Of a stretch of DNA of 53,718 nt, positions 7,491 through 15,844 are shown in pieces. The first letter of the stretch is position 1, and each line of letters starts with the position of its first letter. The translations under genes and the position numbers were made by a program. The stretch is from an uncultured Collinsella sp. (lineage in GTDB: Bacteria; Actinomycetota; Coriobacteriia; Coriobacteriales; Coriobacteriaceae), in contig CABUCA010000004.1 in NCBI GenBank assembly GCA_902489965.1, positions 1 to 53,718 of the forward strand. Reading direction: 5' to 3'. The notes under the pieces are model-generated. The model was not told where the DNA came from, searched no databases, and saw only the letters and a program-made list of their open reading frames with translations.

Positions 7491-8786
7491 TTACCGCGGT
7501 AGGCGAATCGTAAAGCGGCTGCCGACCCCTTCGACTGAGGTCACGCCAATGACGCCGCCGTGGCTGTCGACGATCCACTTGGCGATGGCGAGCCCCAGGC
7601 CCGAGCCCTGTGCGCCGGCATCGCGCGCGTTGTCGGCACGGTAGAACCGTTCAAACGCGTGAGCTGCGGATTCCTGGTTCATGCCGATGCCCTCGTCCTC
7701 AACGGCTATATCGATCGTGCCCGTGCTCGCATCGGGCGCTACGCCAAATGTGACGGTCGTTCCCGCATCCGAGTACTTGGCGGCGTTTTGCACGATCACG
7801 CGCAGAGCCTGCTTCACGAGCGCCACGTCAACGGGCGCGTCGCAGCGCGGGTCGCTGACAAGCGCAGCGTCAAAGGCCAGCCGATACGTGTGCGTGGCAT
7901 CGATCATCTGTGATTCCTCGCATACCTCGCCGACTAGTGCGGCCAGGTTGGTATCCGCACGCCGCAGGACCGTGCGCCCGGCATCGCCGCGTGCCAAAAA
8001 CAGCAGCTGCTCCACGAGCTCCTGCATGTGCTCGCTTTCGGCCTTGAGGGACGCGATGGATTCTGCCAGCACGTCCGGGTCGTCTTTGCCCCAGCGATCG
8101 AGCATGTTTACGTAGCCCTGAATCACCGCGATGGGCGTGCGCAGCTCGTGGCTCGCATCGTTGACAAAGCGCATCTGCTGCAGCTTTGCCTCTTGCATCT
8201 GGCGCAGCAGGCGGTTGAGCGCGACCTCGATGCTTGCCAGGTCGGCGTCGCCGGTGGTGACGCTCGGCGAGTCGACGCTTGCGCGCTCGATGGCCTGCTC
8301 CAGTGTTTCCATCTTGCCGCCGGAGAGCTGTATGCGGCCGAGCTCGTCCACGCGCAGGGCCAGATCGTTGAGCGGTGCCATGGTGCGGCGCACGCGGCGG
8401 GCGCCGCCGAGCATGTTGAGCACGCTGATGACCTGCCAGCCCACAACGACAAGGTAGAGAGGCCATAGCGCGACGAGGTCCTGCGCGAGGGGGAAAGTCT
8501 TGGTGGTACGCGCAAGCTCGACGGTATAGGTGAGCGTTGTCAGGTCCCAGCCGCGCGCGGGCGTCAGCGACATGCCGTGAACGGTGGCGCCGGGAATCCA
8601 GCCTGCGGTAAACGCGCCGTCGGGCAGCGTCTGGTTGTATCCATAGACGAGGATCGCCGCCGCAATCACCATCAGCAACAGATCGAGCCAGACGTAGCTC
8701 ATCAGGCGGCGCCACATATAGCCCCAGTTGATGGCGCGGGCGATGGAGGTGACGCGCTTGGCCTCGGCGTTACGCACGGCAGACAT
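7491..8786 (-). CDS. Sensor histidine kinase, ArlS-like
   Basis: A membrane histidine kinase of 431 residues that should autophosphorylate and pass phosphate to the adjacent response regulator. There are two transmembrane segments (about 33-50 and 118-140) around an extracytoplasmic loop of some 65 residues, then a HAMP-like linker, a HisKA domain with the H-box DASHELRTP (His213), N-box QNAAKYSD, G1 box DEGIGM, F box FERFYR and G2 box GSGLGLAIAK. All catalytic boxes are intact. The frame is open further upstream, but ATG 8786 (start MSAVRN) with GGGGTGGG before it overlaps the response-regulator stop by 17 bases, the usual coupled arrangement. The HisKA region resembles ArlS (GYVNMLDRWG). 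The sensed signal is unknown. Confidence 0.93.
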   Translation of the reverse strand: MSAVRNAEAKRVTSIARAINWGYMWRRLMSYVWLDLLLMVIAAAILVYGYNQTLPDGAFTAGWIPGATVHGMSLTPARGWDLTTLTYTVELARTTKTFPLAQDLVALWPLYLVVVGWQVISVLNMLGGARRVRRTMAPLNDLALRVDELGRIQLSGGKMETLEQAIERASVDSPSVTTGDADLASIEVALNRLLRQMQEAKLQQMRFVNDASHELRTPIAVIQGYVNMLDRWGKDDPDVLAESIASLKAESEHMQELVEQLLFLARGDAGRTVLRRADTNLAALVGEVCEESQMIDATHTYRLAFDAALVSDPRCDAPVDVALVKQALRVIVQNAAKYSDAGTTVTFGVAPDASTGTIDIAVEDEGIGMNQESAAHAFERFYRADNARDAGAQGSGLGLAIAKWIVDSHGGVIGVTSVEGVGSRFTIRLPR

Positions 8787-9546
8787 AGCCCACCCCGCGC
8801 ACGGTCTGGATGATGCGGGCGCTGCCGGCGTCCTCGATCTTGGCACGCAGGTGCGCGATGTGCACGTCGACGTTGTTGGTGTCGCCCACGTATTCGTAGC
8901 CCAGCGCCTCGTGCGCGATGCGCTCGCGCGTTAGCACGGTTTCGGCATGCGCCATAAGCAGGGCGAGGACGTCGAACTCGCGGGCCGTGAGTGCGATGGG
9001 CGAGCCGCCGACCGTGACTTCGCGGCGGTCGGGGTCGAGCGCAATCGAGCCCACAGTGAGCGTGGCGGGGGAGGGCACGGCGACTTGGGCCGAGTCGCCA
9101 GCCGGGGGTATCGCAGCGGCGTTCCCAGCCGTGCCGCTCGCTACGCCAGCTCCGACACCGCCAACGCCCGAAGCCGCCCGCACGGCCTCCGCGCGCTTCA
9201 GCGCCACGCGGATTCGTGCGAACAGCTCCTCGATCGCAAACGGCTTGGTCAGGTAATCGTCGGCACCGGCATCGAGTCCGGCCACCTTGTCCATCACGGC
9301 ATCGCGCGCGGTGACCATAATCACTGGCACATCCTTGTGCTTCCGGACGCGCCGCAGGACCTCCATGCCGTTGAGCTGTGGCAACAGCACGTCGAGCAGA
9401 ATCAGATCGTAGTCGCGCTCCAGCGCGAGGTCAACGGCGGTGCGGCCATCGGCGGCGTGCTCCACCTGGTAACCCTCGTGCTCCAGTTCGAGCGTCACAA
9501 AGCGGGCGATTTTCTCCTCGTCCTCTACGATCAGGATTCGTGCCAT
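8770..9546 (-). CDS. OmpR/PhoB-family response regulator, ArlR-like, with long linker
   Basis: The receiver domain (residues 1-about 120) has the acidic pocket EDEEK, phosphoacceptor Asp52 in LILLDVLLP, the conserved Thr in VTARD and Lys in LTKPF. The C-terminal winged-helix DNA-binding domain (about 165-258) shows LTAREFDVLALLMAH and NNVDVHIAHLRAKIED followed by VRGVGYV. Between them lies an unusual Gly/Ala/Pro-rich linker of about 45 residues, longer than typical for OmpR-type regulators and likely flexible. It is the first gene of a two-gene operon with the histidine kinase. Start ATG 9546 reads MARILIVEDEE; the upstream ribosome site is weak (ACGGGGGC). Confidence 0.95.
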   Translation of the reverse strand: MARILIVEDEEKIARFVTLELEHEGYQVEHAADGRTAVDLALERDYDLILLDVLLPQLNGMEVLRRVRKHKDVPVIMVTARDAVMDKVAGLDAGADDYLTKPFAIEELFARIRVALKRAEAVRAASGVGGVGAGVASGTAGNAAAIPPAGDSAQVAVPSPATLTVGSIALDPDRREVTVGGSPIALTAREFDVLALLMAHAETVLTRERIAHEALGYEYVGDTNNVDVHIAHLRAKIEDAGSARIIQTVRGVGYVCRA

Positions 9547-9564
9547 ACGTGCCCCCGTCTGAGA

Positions 9565-10107
9565 TTACTTGTCGTCGTTCAGATTTTGCTTGATGTCGTC
9601 CGCGGCGTCGGCGGCGTGATCCATCAGGTTGTTGATGCTGCCGGGCACATCGCCGTCGCTGTCGATGCGGTAGCGCATGCCAAAGAACAGGCCAAGCAGC
9701 ATCAGCCATATCGTGGCGCCCCAGGCAAACAGCGCGACGATGGGGATCAGGATGGGGATGTTGAGGATGATGGCGTCATGGCGCGTGGCGATAAACTTGG
9801 TGTCCAAGCTCAGGCGGAAGAGCTTTTTGAGGTACTCCCAAACGCTATCCATCTTCTTGGAGAAGTCGGTTTTTTCGCTCGACTTTTCGTAGGCGGCCTG
9901 CGCGGCGACCATCTCGGCCGAGGGCTCATCGACCGGCTCGGACTCGGTGGCGGCGTGCGCCGACGTGGTCTGCGTCTTGCCCTGCGACTCGAGCCAAATG
10001 ATGGCGTCCAGAACGTTGCCGTCGGCGGCGTCGAGCGCGGCCTTGGCATCAGTGTAGCTCACGTTGCACTTGGTGCGGATGGTTTCAACTTTTTCGAGGT
10101 CGTCCAT
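9565..10107 (-). CDS. DUF4342-type protein: UBA-like helix bundle plus transmembrane segment
   Basis: The 180-residue protein begins with a three-helix UBA/EF-Ts-like domain (residues 1-about 42, VETIRTKCNVSYTDAKAAL then DAADGNVLDAIIWLES). A charged linker follows, then one strong hydrophobic stretch (about 118-145, IILNIPILIPIVALFAWGATIWLMLLGLFF), and an acidic C-terminus. This domain order matches DUF4342 proteins of Firmicutes and Actinobacteria, whose function is not established. The gene lies 18 bases upstream of the response regulator on the same strand, so it may be the first gene of that operon. Start ATG 10107 follows AAAGGACAGGTC. Confidence 0.8.
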   Translation of the reverse strand: MDDLEKVETIRTKCNVSYTDAKAALDAADGNVLDAIIWLESQGKTQTTSAHAATESEPVDEPSAEMVAAQAAYEKSSEKTDFSKKMDSVWEYLKKLFRLSLDTKFIATRHDAIILNIPILIPIVALFAWGATIWLMLLGLFFGMRYRIDSDGDVPGSINNLMDHAADAADDIKQNLNDDK

Positions 10108-10489
10108 GACCTGTCCTTTCGTTCGATGGGCGCGACGCCGGGCTATCTGCCTGGGCGCGAGCGTTGCGTTCGGCGGCCTGCGTTGCGCGGTGCCGCCCCG
10201 CCCTTGGTCGAACTCTATAGTGCAGGTTATAGATTAAGCGTTTCTTGAGCCAAGATTAATGTTGGATGAGTTTTTGGGCGGCGCGGGGGCGGGAAGATCT
10301 GTCCTTCTAGGCAGGTGCACACAGGGCGGACGGAGCCCAGGCGTAAATTTGTGTCCGCACGGCGAGATATACTTCTAACCATAGTGATGGGCGTGACAGG
10401 GCAAAGTTTCCCGCCGCCCGCGAAATCAGGGGGCCGCTGTGCCACATGGCGCAAACGAGCGGAGTCCCGACGCAAACAGGGGGTCATAA
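10108..10489. other. Divergent intergenic region
   Basis: This stretch of 382 bases separates divergent genes. The left part is GC-rich; the middle (about 10210-10265) is AT-richer, with TATAGTGCAGGTTATAGAT and AAGATTAATG, and probably holds promoters. No coding region, RNA gene or clear operator is visible. Confidence 0.4.
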
Positions 10490-11251
10490 GTGCATATCTA
10501 CGCTATGAGTGACATTCATGGATGTTTGGACGCCTTTAAGGCATCGCTTTCCACCATCGACCTCGATACCGAGGACTCCAAGCTGGTCCTGCTGGGCGAC
10601 TACTGCGACCGAGGTCCCGATTCGCTTGGCGTCTTTGAGCTCGTCATGGACTTGCAAAAGCGTTACGGCGATCGCGTTGTGGCGCTGCGCGGCAACCACG
10701 AGGAGATGTTCCTCGAGTACATCGACGAGGTGAACGATCCTAATTTCACGCAGGCATGGATACTTGCCGACAGCAATCTGGCAACGGCCAAGAGCTTCTT
10801 GGATATCGAGGCATTCAAGCACGTCAAGCATCTGTTGAAGCTCAGGAAGTTCGAGGAAGCCTACGCCTATACGGTTGAGCGCATGAAGGCCGAACATGCG
10901 GACATCATCGCGTGGGTTCGCAATCTCCCTTACTTTTACGAGAGCCCCTTTGGCCAGGTCTTTGTGCATGCCGGCATTGACGAAGGGGCGGGGGAGTACT
11001 GGAAGCTCGGCACGTCTGCCGAGTCGTTTACCATGATGCCGCCCGACTACGCGGGTTGTGAGTTCTGCCTGGATGTTATCGCCGGGCACATCAACACCGA
11101 GGTAGTCTCGGGCATCGCGGGTTACCGCGGCATCTGGCATGACGGGGCCAGCCATTTCTACATCGACGGGAACGTCATGGAGCACGGCGAGGTCGCCGTG
11201 CTGAACTACGACTCGGAGACGGGGAAGTATAGCGGTCAGGGGCTGGAGTAG
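10490..11251 (+). CDS. PrpE-like serine/threonine-type metallophosphatase
   Basis: A calcineurin-fold phosphatase of 253 residues close to bacterial PrpE/PrpA and ApaH relatives. The metal and catalytic motifs are all present: SDIHGCLDAF (residues 7-16), LLGDYCDRGPDS (about 34-45), LRGNHEEMF (about 65-73), VHAGID (about 160) and AGHINT (about 200). The GDxxDRG and GNHE motifs indicate a phosphoprotein or dinucleotide phosphatase with a two-metal site. GTG 10490 is the start, with CAGGGGG seven bases before it; the alternative ATG at 10505 would cut into the SDIHG motif. It is unrelated in sequence to the three tandem phosphoesterases at 45399-47524 beyond the shared fold. Confidence 0.88.
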   Translation: MHIYAMSDIHGCLDAFKASLSTIDLDTEDSKLVLLGDYCDRGPDSLGVFELVMDLQKRYGDRVVALRGNHEEMFLEYIDEVNDPNFTQAWILADSNLATAKSFLDIEAFKHVKHLLKLRKFEEAYAYTVERMKAEHADIIAWVRNLPYFYESPFGQVFVHAGIDEGAGEYWKLGTSAESFTMMPPDYAGCEFCLDVIAGHINTEVVSGIAGYRGIWHDGASHFYIDGNVMEHGEVAVLNYDSETGKYSGQGLE

Positions 11252-11356
11252 GCTTGTGGGCGCTGAAGGGCCGGGAGCGCTACGAGCGCTCCCGTGGCAA
11301 AGAACGTCTGGCTCTCTTTCGGTCAGGACGGTAAGGCGGTGGATTGCCTGGTCTTT

Positions 11357-12190
11357 TTACTTGCCTTCCCGCTTGACCAGCGCGTCCTTTATCCAGGTCA
11401 TCATAGCTTCTGAGGGATAATTAATAGTTCCACCAATTTCCGGCATAGCTTCTAGAGACAGGGTGCTTTTCAGTTTCAGCTTCATCTTGTTCAGGTCTCC
11501 TTTATCGTATGAACTGAGGTATGGATAGAGGCAACGGCATTCGTGCTGATCATTGCTTAAAGCGTGGGCGACATCAAGGAGTGCAAGCAGAGAGATGAGT
11601 ACGTGCCACTGCTGATTCAGATTGTCGTGCGTACTGTCAGTAAAGGGCTTTAGGGGATCAACTTGCGCAACCGTATTTCCGCTGTCATCAAATTGGTAGT
11701 GGTAATACCCGCGCTCATCAGGGTAGTCCTTGAGCCTAAGCTTGAGTGCGCAATAGAAGGCGGCGTTTACTGGCAGATCTTCCGCAATATTGCCCTGTCT
11801 ATTCTTTAGCTCGGGATAGATCTTCTTGTCGTTTTTGAGCCTCTTGCATACTTGCTCGGTCAGCTTATTGCGAAGACCCTTTTTCTCCGAAGAAGTGAGA
11901 TTGTTTACATCGGTATCTCTGACCACGTAAACCGAGGTGTCTTCAAGGATGCTGTAGATTTTATCAACTATGTCATCACCAAGCTTTTCCAGCTGACACA
12001 CAGTTTTTCCTAAGCCAACAGCATCATCGTTGTTGCCTTCCGGCTTGCTATTGCAAGGATTGTTACACCAACCAATAAAGTCCTTAATGTCTATCTGCTT
12101 GGTGTTAAAGGTTCCGGAGGCAGAAGAGCTGTGGGAACGGTTGAAAAACGCCTGAATATCGTTCAGATCGGCAAGCTTGATGTCGTCCAT
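11357..12190 (-). CDS. Protein of unknown function, 277 aa
   Basis: I do not recognise a family. The protein is soluble, with no signal peptide or membrane segment. It is rich in Asn, Asp and Lys and has a cysteine pair in WCNNPCNSK (about residue 41-49) and another in HECRC near 218. The second half has a helical stretch QWHVLISLLALLDVAHALSND. Codon and base use are clearly more AT-rich than in the flanking housekeeping genes, which suggests recent transfer, and it marks the left edge of the accessory island. Start ATG 12190 has GAAAGGAA upstream. It is monocistronic, facing the phosphatase gene. No partner gene indicates a role. Confidence 0.7.
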   Translation of the reverse strand: MDDIKLADLNDIQAFFNRSHSSSASGTFNTKQIDIKDFIGWCNNPCNSKPEGNNDDAVGLGKTVCQLEKLGDDIVDKIYSILEDTSVYVVRDTDVNNLTSSEKKGLRNKLTEQVCKRLKNDKKIYPELKNRQGNIAEDLPVNAAFYCALKLRLKDYPDERGYYHYQFDDSGNTVAQVDPLKPFTDSTHDNLNQQWHVLISLLALLDVAHALSNDQHECRCLYPYLSSYDKGDLNKMKLKLKSTLSLEAMPEIGGTINYPSEAMMTWIKDALVKREGK

Positions 12191-12320
12191 ATCCGGATTC
12201 CTTTCTCATTAGGAAACATGCCACATTATAGGCATGCCTGCGGTCGTAGCGGCTAGGGACGCTAGCACTAGTGAGGGTTCCGGAGAAGGTGAAAGACGGT
12301 TCCTTGAGGCTGCTGACGGC

Positions 12321-12502
12321 GAGGTCTAATACTTTTCCCGAGAAGTGAACGAGCTAAATCGGACCCCCGAAGCATCGACACTTTGAGGGCACCGTTTCCT
12401 GCGGTTTTGATGCCAGAATCCAGCGATTTTGCCGTCGAAAAATGCGGATGCTTCAGGGGTCCAAAATCAGACGTTCACTTTGCGGGAAAAGTATTTGACC
12501 TC
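12321..12502. repeat. Long inverted-repeat element, copy 2 (about 182 bp)
   Basis: Second copy of the element at 7291-7473. Shared blocks are TACTTTTCCCGAGAAGTGAA, CGGACCCCCGAAGCATC, GACACTTTGAGGG, TTTCCTGCGGTTTTG, GGATGCTTCAGGGGTCCAAA and CGTTCACTT-GCGGGAAA. The extreme ends are GAGGTCTAA and TTTGACCTC, which pair with each other but differ from the ends of copy 1. It fills the gap upstream of the AbiE promoter. Confidence 0.85.
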
Positions 12503-12588
12503 GGCAGCGGGGGATGGTGGACCGGTGGCAAAGCGGCGGCAACAGTGGGATAAGCAAGGCGCACCGATCGCATGAATTCAAAAAATAC

Positions 12589-12623
12589 GTTGCAAAAGTA
12601 TGAAAATATCCTACAATTGCAAC
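12589..12623 (+). promoter_or_regulatory. Promoter/operator of the AbiE pair, probably leaderless
   Basis: -35 TTGCAA (12590-12595) and -10 TACAAT (12612-12617) are 16 bases apart, and the AbiEi ATG at 12624 lies only 7 bases after the -10, so the mRNA probably starts at or next to the start codon. A 7-bp inverted repeat, GTTGCAA (12589-12595) and TTGCAAC (12617-12623), brackets the promoter and is a plausible site for AbiEi autorepression. Confidence 0.6.
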
Positions 12624-13247
12624 ATGAAGTACTTTAGCAACATAACGGCGATAAGCGAGCTTTCCGAGAGCGAGGGCGTGTTCACCACAGCCCAAGCGGC
12701 TCGCATGGACATCTCTCGAGATGCGCTGGCACACTCATGCCGTGTGGGGCGTCTTGAACGGATATGCCACGGCGCCTACCGGATGTCTGGCACGCAGCGC
12801 CGAGACACCGACGAGCTCAACGCCCTTTGGAAGCTCACTAACCCCTCCCTTTGCGCGTGGGAGAGAAAGCGTCGGTGGGATGGCGTCGCCGTGAGCGGTA
12901 CGACTGCGGCGAACCTGCAACAAATGGGCGATTTCTATCTGTCTCCTTACAGGATGACCGCACCCGTGCGCATCAATACAAGAAACGAATCCCTTTCCTT
13001 TGCAAAGCGTGAGCTCGATGAGCGGGATATCGTCTGGCTCGACGGCCTGCCGGTAACCAAACCCGAGCGCACGCTTGTCGATCTGTGCCTCGATTGCGAG
13101 GACCCCTCATTAATTATCGATGCCTATCACGACGCACTTGGGCGTGGACTCAATACACAGCGGCTGAAAGATCTCGTAAAGGAGAACTCTAAAACCGCCA
13201 AACGACGTGAGCTAATGAGGCCTCTGCTAATGGTGCTGAACGACTAA
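12624..13247 (+). CDS. AbiEi-type antitoxin/transcriptional regulator
   Basis: In type IV AbiE systems AbiEi neutralises the AbiEii nucleotidyltransferase and represses its own operon. The 207-residue product has the expected layout: an N-terminal winged-helix domain (about 1-48, EGVFTTAQAARMDISRDAL then VGRLERICHGAYRM) and a C-terminal antitoxin domain with LDGLPVTKPERTLVDLCLD, the most conserved AbiEi segment. An upstream in-frame ATG at 12600 exists but lies inside the promoter, so ATG 12624 is used. The toxin gene follows after 15 bases. Base composition is AT-richer than the chromosome flank. Confidence 0.85.
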   Translation: MKYFSNITAISELSESEGVFTTAQAARMDISRDALAHSCRVGRLERICHGAYRMSGTQRRDTDELNALWKLTNPSLCAWERKRRWDGVAVSGTTAANLQQMGDFYLSPYRMTAPVRINTRNESLSFAKRELDERDIVWLDGLPVTKPERTLVDLCLDCEDPSLIIDAYHDALGRGLNTQRLKDLVKENSKTAKRRELMRPLLMVLND

Positions 13248-13262
13248 CGCGAAACGGAGGAC

Positions 13263-14153
13263 ATGGTGAAGTACAAGACGCCTGCCGCATTGGAGATGGC
13301 TGTTAGGAATGCCGCAAGGCAGTCGCCGATGGATACTAATCGGGCAATCGCTGGTTTTTACTTTCACCGTCTTTTGTGCCGCATTTTTAAGGGAGACGAC
13401 AGCCGTTTCGTGCTCAAGGGCGGCCAAAGTGTCCTGGCGCGAACGCTCGATGCGCGTGTTACAAGAGATATTGACTTGGTCGCTCAAGAGGAGAGTCTCG
13501 AAGAAGCTATTGCCGATCTGGTGCAGGTGGCTTCGATTGACCTAAACGATTTCGTTTCGTTTGTCTTTGATCGTGTGGAGCAAATTAAGGCAGAGGATGA
13601 GTATCGATGTGGTACGAAGGTGTGGTTTACTCCCTTTATAGGAACCAAGAAGCTACAACCTATTTCAATTGATTTGGTAGTTGATGAAGTGCGGGGACTT
13701 GAGCCTGAAATTCTTGCACCGGTTGATCGTTTGGATATCGAGGGGCTCCCAGTTTGCGACTATCGGGTATGTCGAGTGGAGAGTGCCCTTGCAGACAAAT
13801 TGCTCGCAATGATGGAACTGCATGACGGTCGAGCATCTTCGCGAATCAAGGACATCGTCGACATCTTGGTGTACGCGAAAACTTGCTCCGTCGATGGGGC
13901 AACGCTTGCTGAGAGAGTTGAGAAAGAAGCGGCTGCTCGCAAGATAGCAATGCCGAAAGAGTTCGTGGCGCCTCTTTGGTGGAAGCAAAATGGCTCTGCG
14001 CAGTACGCAAAGATGGCGAGGCAGGCGGGAGTGTTTGAGCTCGCGGGGAATATTGCCGGGGCGGAAGAGGTCGTCAATCGGTTATATGCGCCATGCTTTG
14101 ATCATTCGACGAATGTGTGCAAATGGAATCCTCAAACCATGAGATGGGAGTAG
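13263..14153 (+). CDS. AbiEii/AbiGii-family nucleotidyltransferase toxin
   Basis: AbiEii toxins are DNA polymerase beta-like nucleotidyltransferases that inhibit growth; relatives (MenT) add nucleotides to tRNA acceptor ends. The 296-residue protein shows the family core: FVLKGGQSVLART (motif I GGxS) followed by RVTRDIDLVAQ (DxD metal ligands), ISIDLVVDE (third acidic strand) and YRVCRVESALADKLLAM (motif IV Lys). All catalytic acids are retained, so the toxin is probably active. GGAGG lies only 2 bases before ATG 13263, so the adjacent GTG at 13266 may be the true start. It is co-transcribed with the antitoxin and ends at a hairpin shared with the convergent gene. Confidence 0.9.
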   Translation: MVKYKTPAALEMAVRNAARQSPMDTNRAIAGFYFHRLLCRIFKGDDSRFVLKGGQSVLARTLDARVTRDIDLVAQEESLEEAIADLVQVASIDLNDFVSFVFDRVEQIKAEDEYRCGTKVWFTPFIGTKKLQPISIDLVVDEVRGLEPEILAPVDRLDIEGLPVCDYRVCRVESALADKLLAMMELHDGRASSRIKDIVDILVYAKTCSVDGATLAERVEKEAAARKIAMPKEFVAPLWWKQNGSAQYAKMARQAGVFELAGNIAGAEEVVNRLYAPCFDHSTNVCKWNPQTMRWE

Positions 14154-14164
14154 CCCAGATAGCT

Positions 14165-14210
14165 AAGCCGGCGGCAGGAGTTGGTCCTACCGCCGGCTTG
14201 GGGTGTTTCT
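14165..14210. terminator. Convergent terminator hairpin
   Basis: AAGCCGGCGG (14165-14174) pairs with CCGCCGGCTT (14190-14199), extended inside by AGGA/TCCT. It lies between two converging stop codons; the T run on the plus strand (GGGGTGTTTCT) is weak. Confidence 0.6.
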
Positions 14211-14222
14211 GATGCTTCTGTT

Positions 14223-15662
14223 TTACTCGCAGGTCTGGTCGAGTGCCTCGACGACGGCCTTTTTTGCGGCTTCGAGGTTTCGCTGGGCTTGGGCGACAGC
14301 GGCCTCGGCTTGTTTCTTTGCCTTTACGACCTCGGCAAAGTGATTGACGGATTCGCTGTACTCGCGCGTACGCGGGTCAAGCGCCGGCGGAACTTCAATT
14401 CCGAACAGGTCGGAAGGCCGGATAGCACGGATGCTGGCTCCTTCAGTTAATGCTTGAATCAGCTGCGCCCCGTGGCCTTCGGTAAGGTATCCAACGATTA
14501 TCTCCGAAAACACCACGCGCTCCTCTTCGGTCATCGTTTGGAATGATGGGCGAATGACGGTGGTGTTATGCGAAGCGACCAGGCGCTGCTTCGCGTCATC
14601 GGCGCTGACGACGAGCAGGTTGGATGCGCCAGAGCGACCCAGCATGCGCGGCATGACGATATCGCCCGCGCAGAGTTCATAGCGATCGAGAACGCCGGGG
14701 TCCACCTTTACGTATCTAGAATCCGACCCATTTGCACTCTCTACGGCATCTACAGGCAGAAGGTTGCCGTCTTGAAAATCCTGAGATGAGATGCGGCGCA
14801 CCTCGATTGCGTCAATATCGTTCGATGTCGTGCTCTCGCGGGGCATGAATGGCGCTACTCGCGTAAAAGTGTCACCGAGCTTGGCGCTATAGTTTCGGGT
14901 GATGGCGATAAGGTTGATTTTGCCTTTTGAGAGGGCTGCGCGATGTAGGAGCAGCTCACGTGTGGCAAAAGTGGTCGTTTCGATAGGCGTCGATCTGGGC
15001 GAATTTGTATCAATACGAGCCCAGTCGGGGGAGATAACAAGGGTGATATCGGAACGATACGATACTCTAGTTACATACTGAAAGCGCGGTCCGGATTCGA
15101 TTGCGCTGCGAAATGCTACGCTGCGATTTCCCGTAGACATTATGAGAAGCGCGCTCGTCATATGGCGTGTGGGTTCGGAAAACGGTAAATAGACGACGCT
15201 CTCGATGAGCCCTTCGCGTATCAAAATCGTACGTGCTTGCTCAGCTTTATCAAGTAAACCTGCGGGCAGCACCACGGCTGCTCGAGTGCGGCCTGAAAGA
15301 GCGAGAGCATACAGACACCAAATAAAAGGACCCCAGTCGCAAAAATCCAGGTAGCCGGGTTCCAAATAATCGATGAGCGCGGCGCAGTCTTTTTCGACAT
15401 CGCGTTTGTTTGCGCGGTAGTAGCTTGATGCATCGATAAACACTGGGGCGAGTTCGCCATCGCTTGCGCTCTGTTTACCGGGCCCAAGCTCGCAAATATT
15501 GGGCACGCCGTTGCCGTTTAGGGTAAAGCACTTAGCGAGATCTTCGGCATTCACAGCGCCAGGCAGACGCACGGTGAGCAGACGACTGCCTTGTTCCAGG
15601 TTAAGCGCGCGCGAGAGGGCGGCGGCAGTGAGGCGTGGCAATGATGATGTAGTTTCACGCAT
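14223..15662 (-). CDS. Degenerate N6-methylase fused to HsdS-like target-recognition region
   Basis: The 479-residue protein resembles the back half of a type I HsdM joined to an HsdS-like part. Residues about 105-195 match the methylase C-terminal lobe (AAVVLPAGLL, then IREGLIESVVYLPFS and HMTSALLIMSTGN). The catalytic (N/D)PP(Y/F) motif and the SAM-binding FxGxG motif are both absent. Residues about 270-430 look like a target-recognition domain (RRISSQDFQDGNLLP, GDIVMPR, VIRPS, PSDLFGIEVP). The C-terminus is an Ala/Glu/Lys coiled coil (about 435-470), as at HsdS ends. No HsdR or intact HsdM is nearby. It may bind DNA without methylating it, or be an orphan of a decayed system. The start is ATG 15662 with GAAAGGG upstream. 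Confidence 0.6.
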   Translation of the reverse strand: MRETTSSLPRLTAAALSRALNLEQGSRLLTVRLPGAVNAEDLAKCFTLNGNGVPNICELGPGKQSASDGELAPVFIDASSYYRANKRDVEKDCAALIDYLEPGYLDFCDWGPFIWCLYALALSGRTRAAVVLPAGLLDKAEQARTILIREGLIESVVYLPFSEPTRHMTSALLIMSTGNRSVAFRSAIESGPRFQYVTRVSYRSDITLVISPDWARIDTNSPRSTPIETTTFATRELLLHRAALSKGKINLIAITRNYSAKLGDTFTRVAPFMPRESTTSNDIDAIEVRRISSQDFQDGNLLPVDAVESANGSDSRYVKVDPGVLDRYELCAGDIVMPRMLGRSGASNLLVVSADDAKQRLVASHNTTVIRPSFQTMTEEERVVFSEIIVGYLTEGHGAQLIQALTEGASIRAIRPSDLFGIEVPPALDPRTREYSESVNHFAEVVKAKKQAEAAVAQAQRNLEAAKKAVVEALDQTCE

Positions 15663-15731
15663 GTATAGAGCCCTTTCTTCTCAGTGGGTTTATATTAGCA
15701 GAAAAATTTGAAAATTTCTAATGACGAGAAC

Positions 15732-15744
15732 AGCACACTGTGCT
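15732..15744. promoter_or_regulatory. Small palindrome in the divergent promoter region
   Basis: AGCACACTGTGCT is a 13-base palindrome in the space between the divergently transcribed genes at 15662 and 15845, directly followed by TATCCT. It has the form of a repressor operator, but no regulator is known for it. Confidence 0.35.
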
Positions 15745-15844
15745 ATCCTCGAAGCAATCCAAATCCAACTCAATATCAACTGCTTGATGCGAACGCTTTG
15801 CAGTCTTTAGACAAATTGCATTATCAAGCAGGAGGATTCCATTT

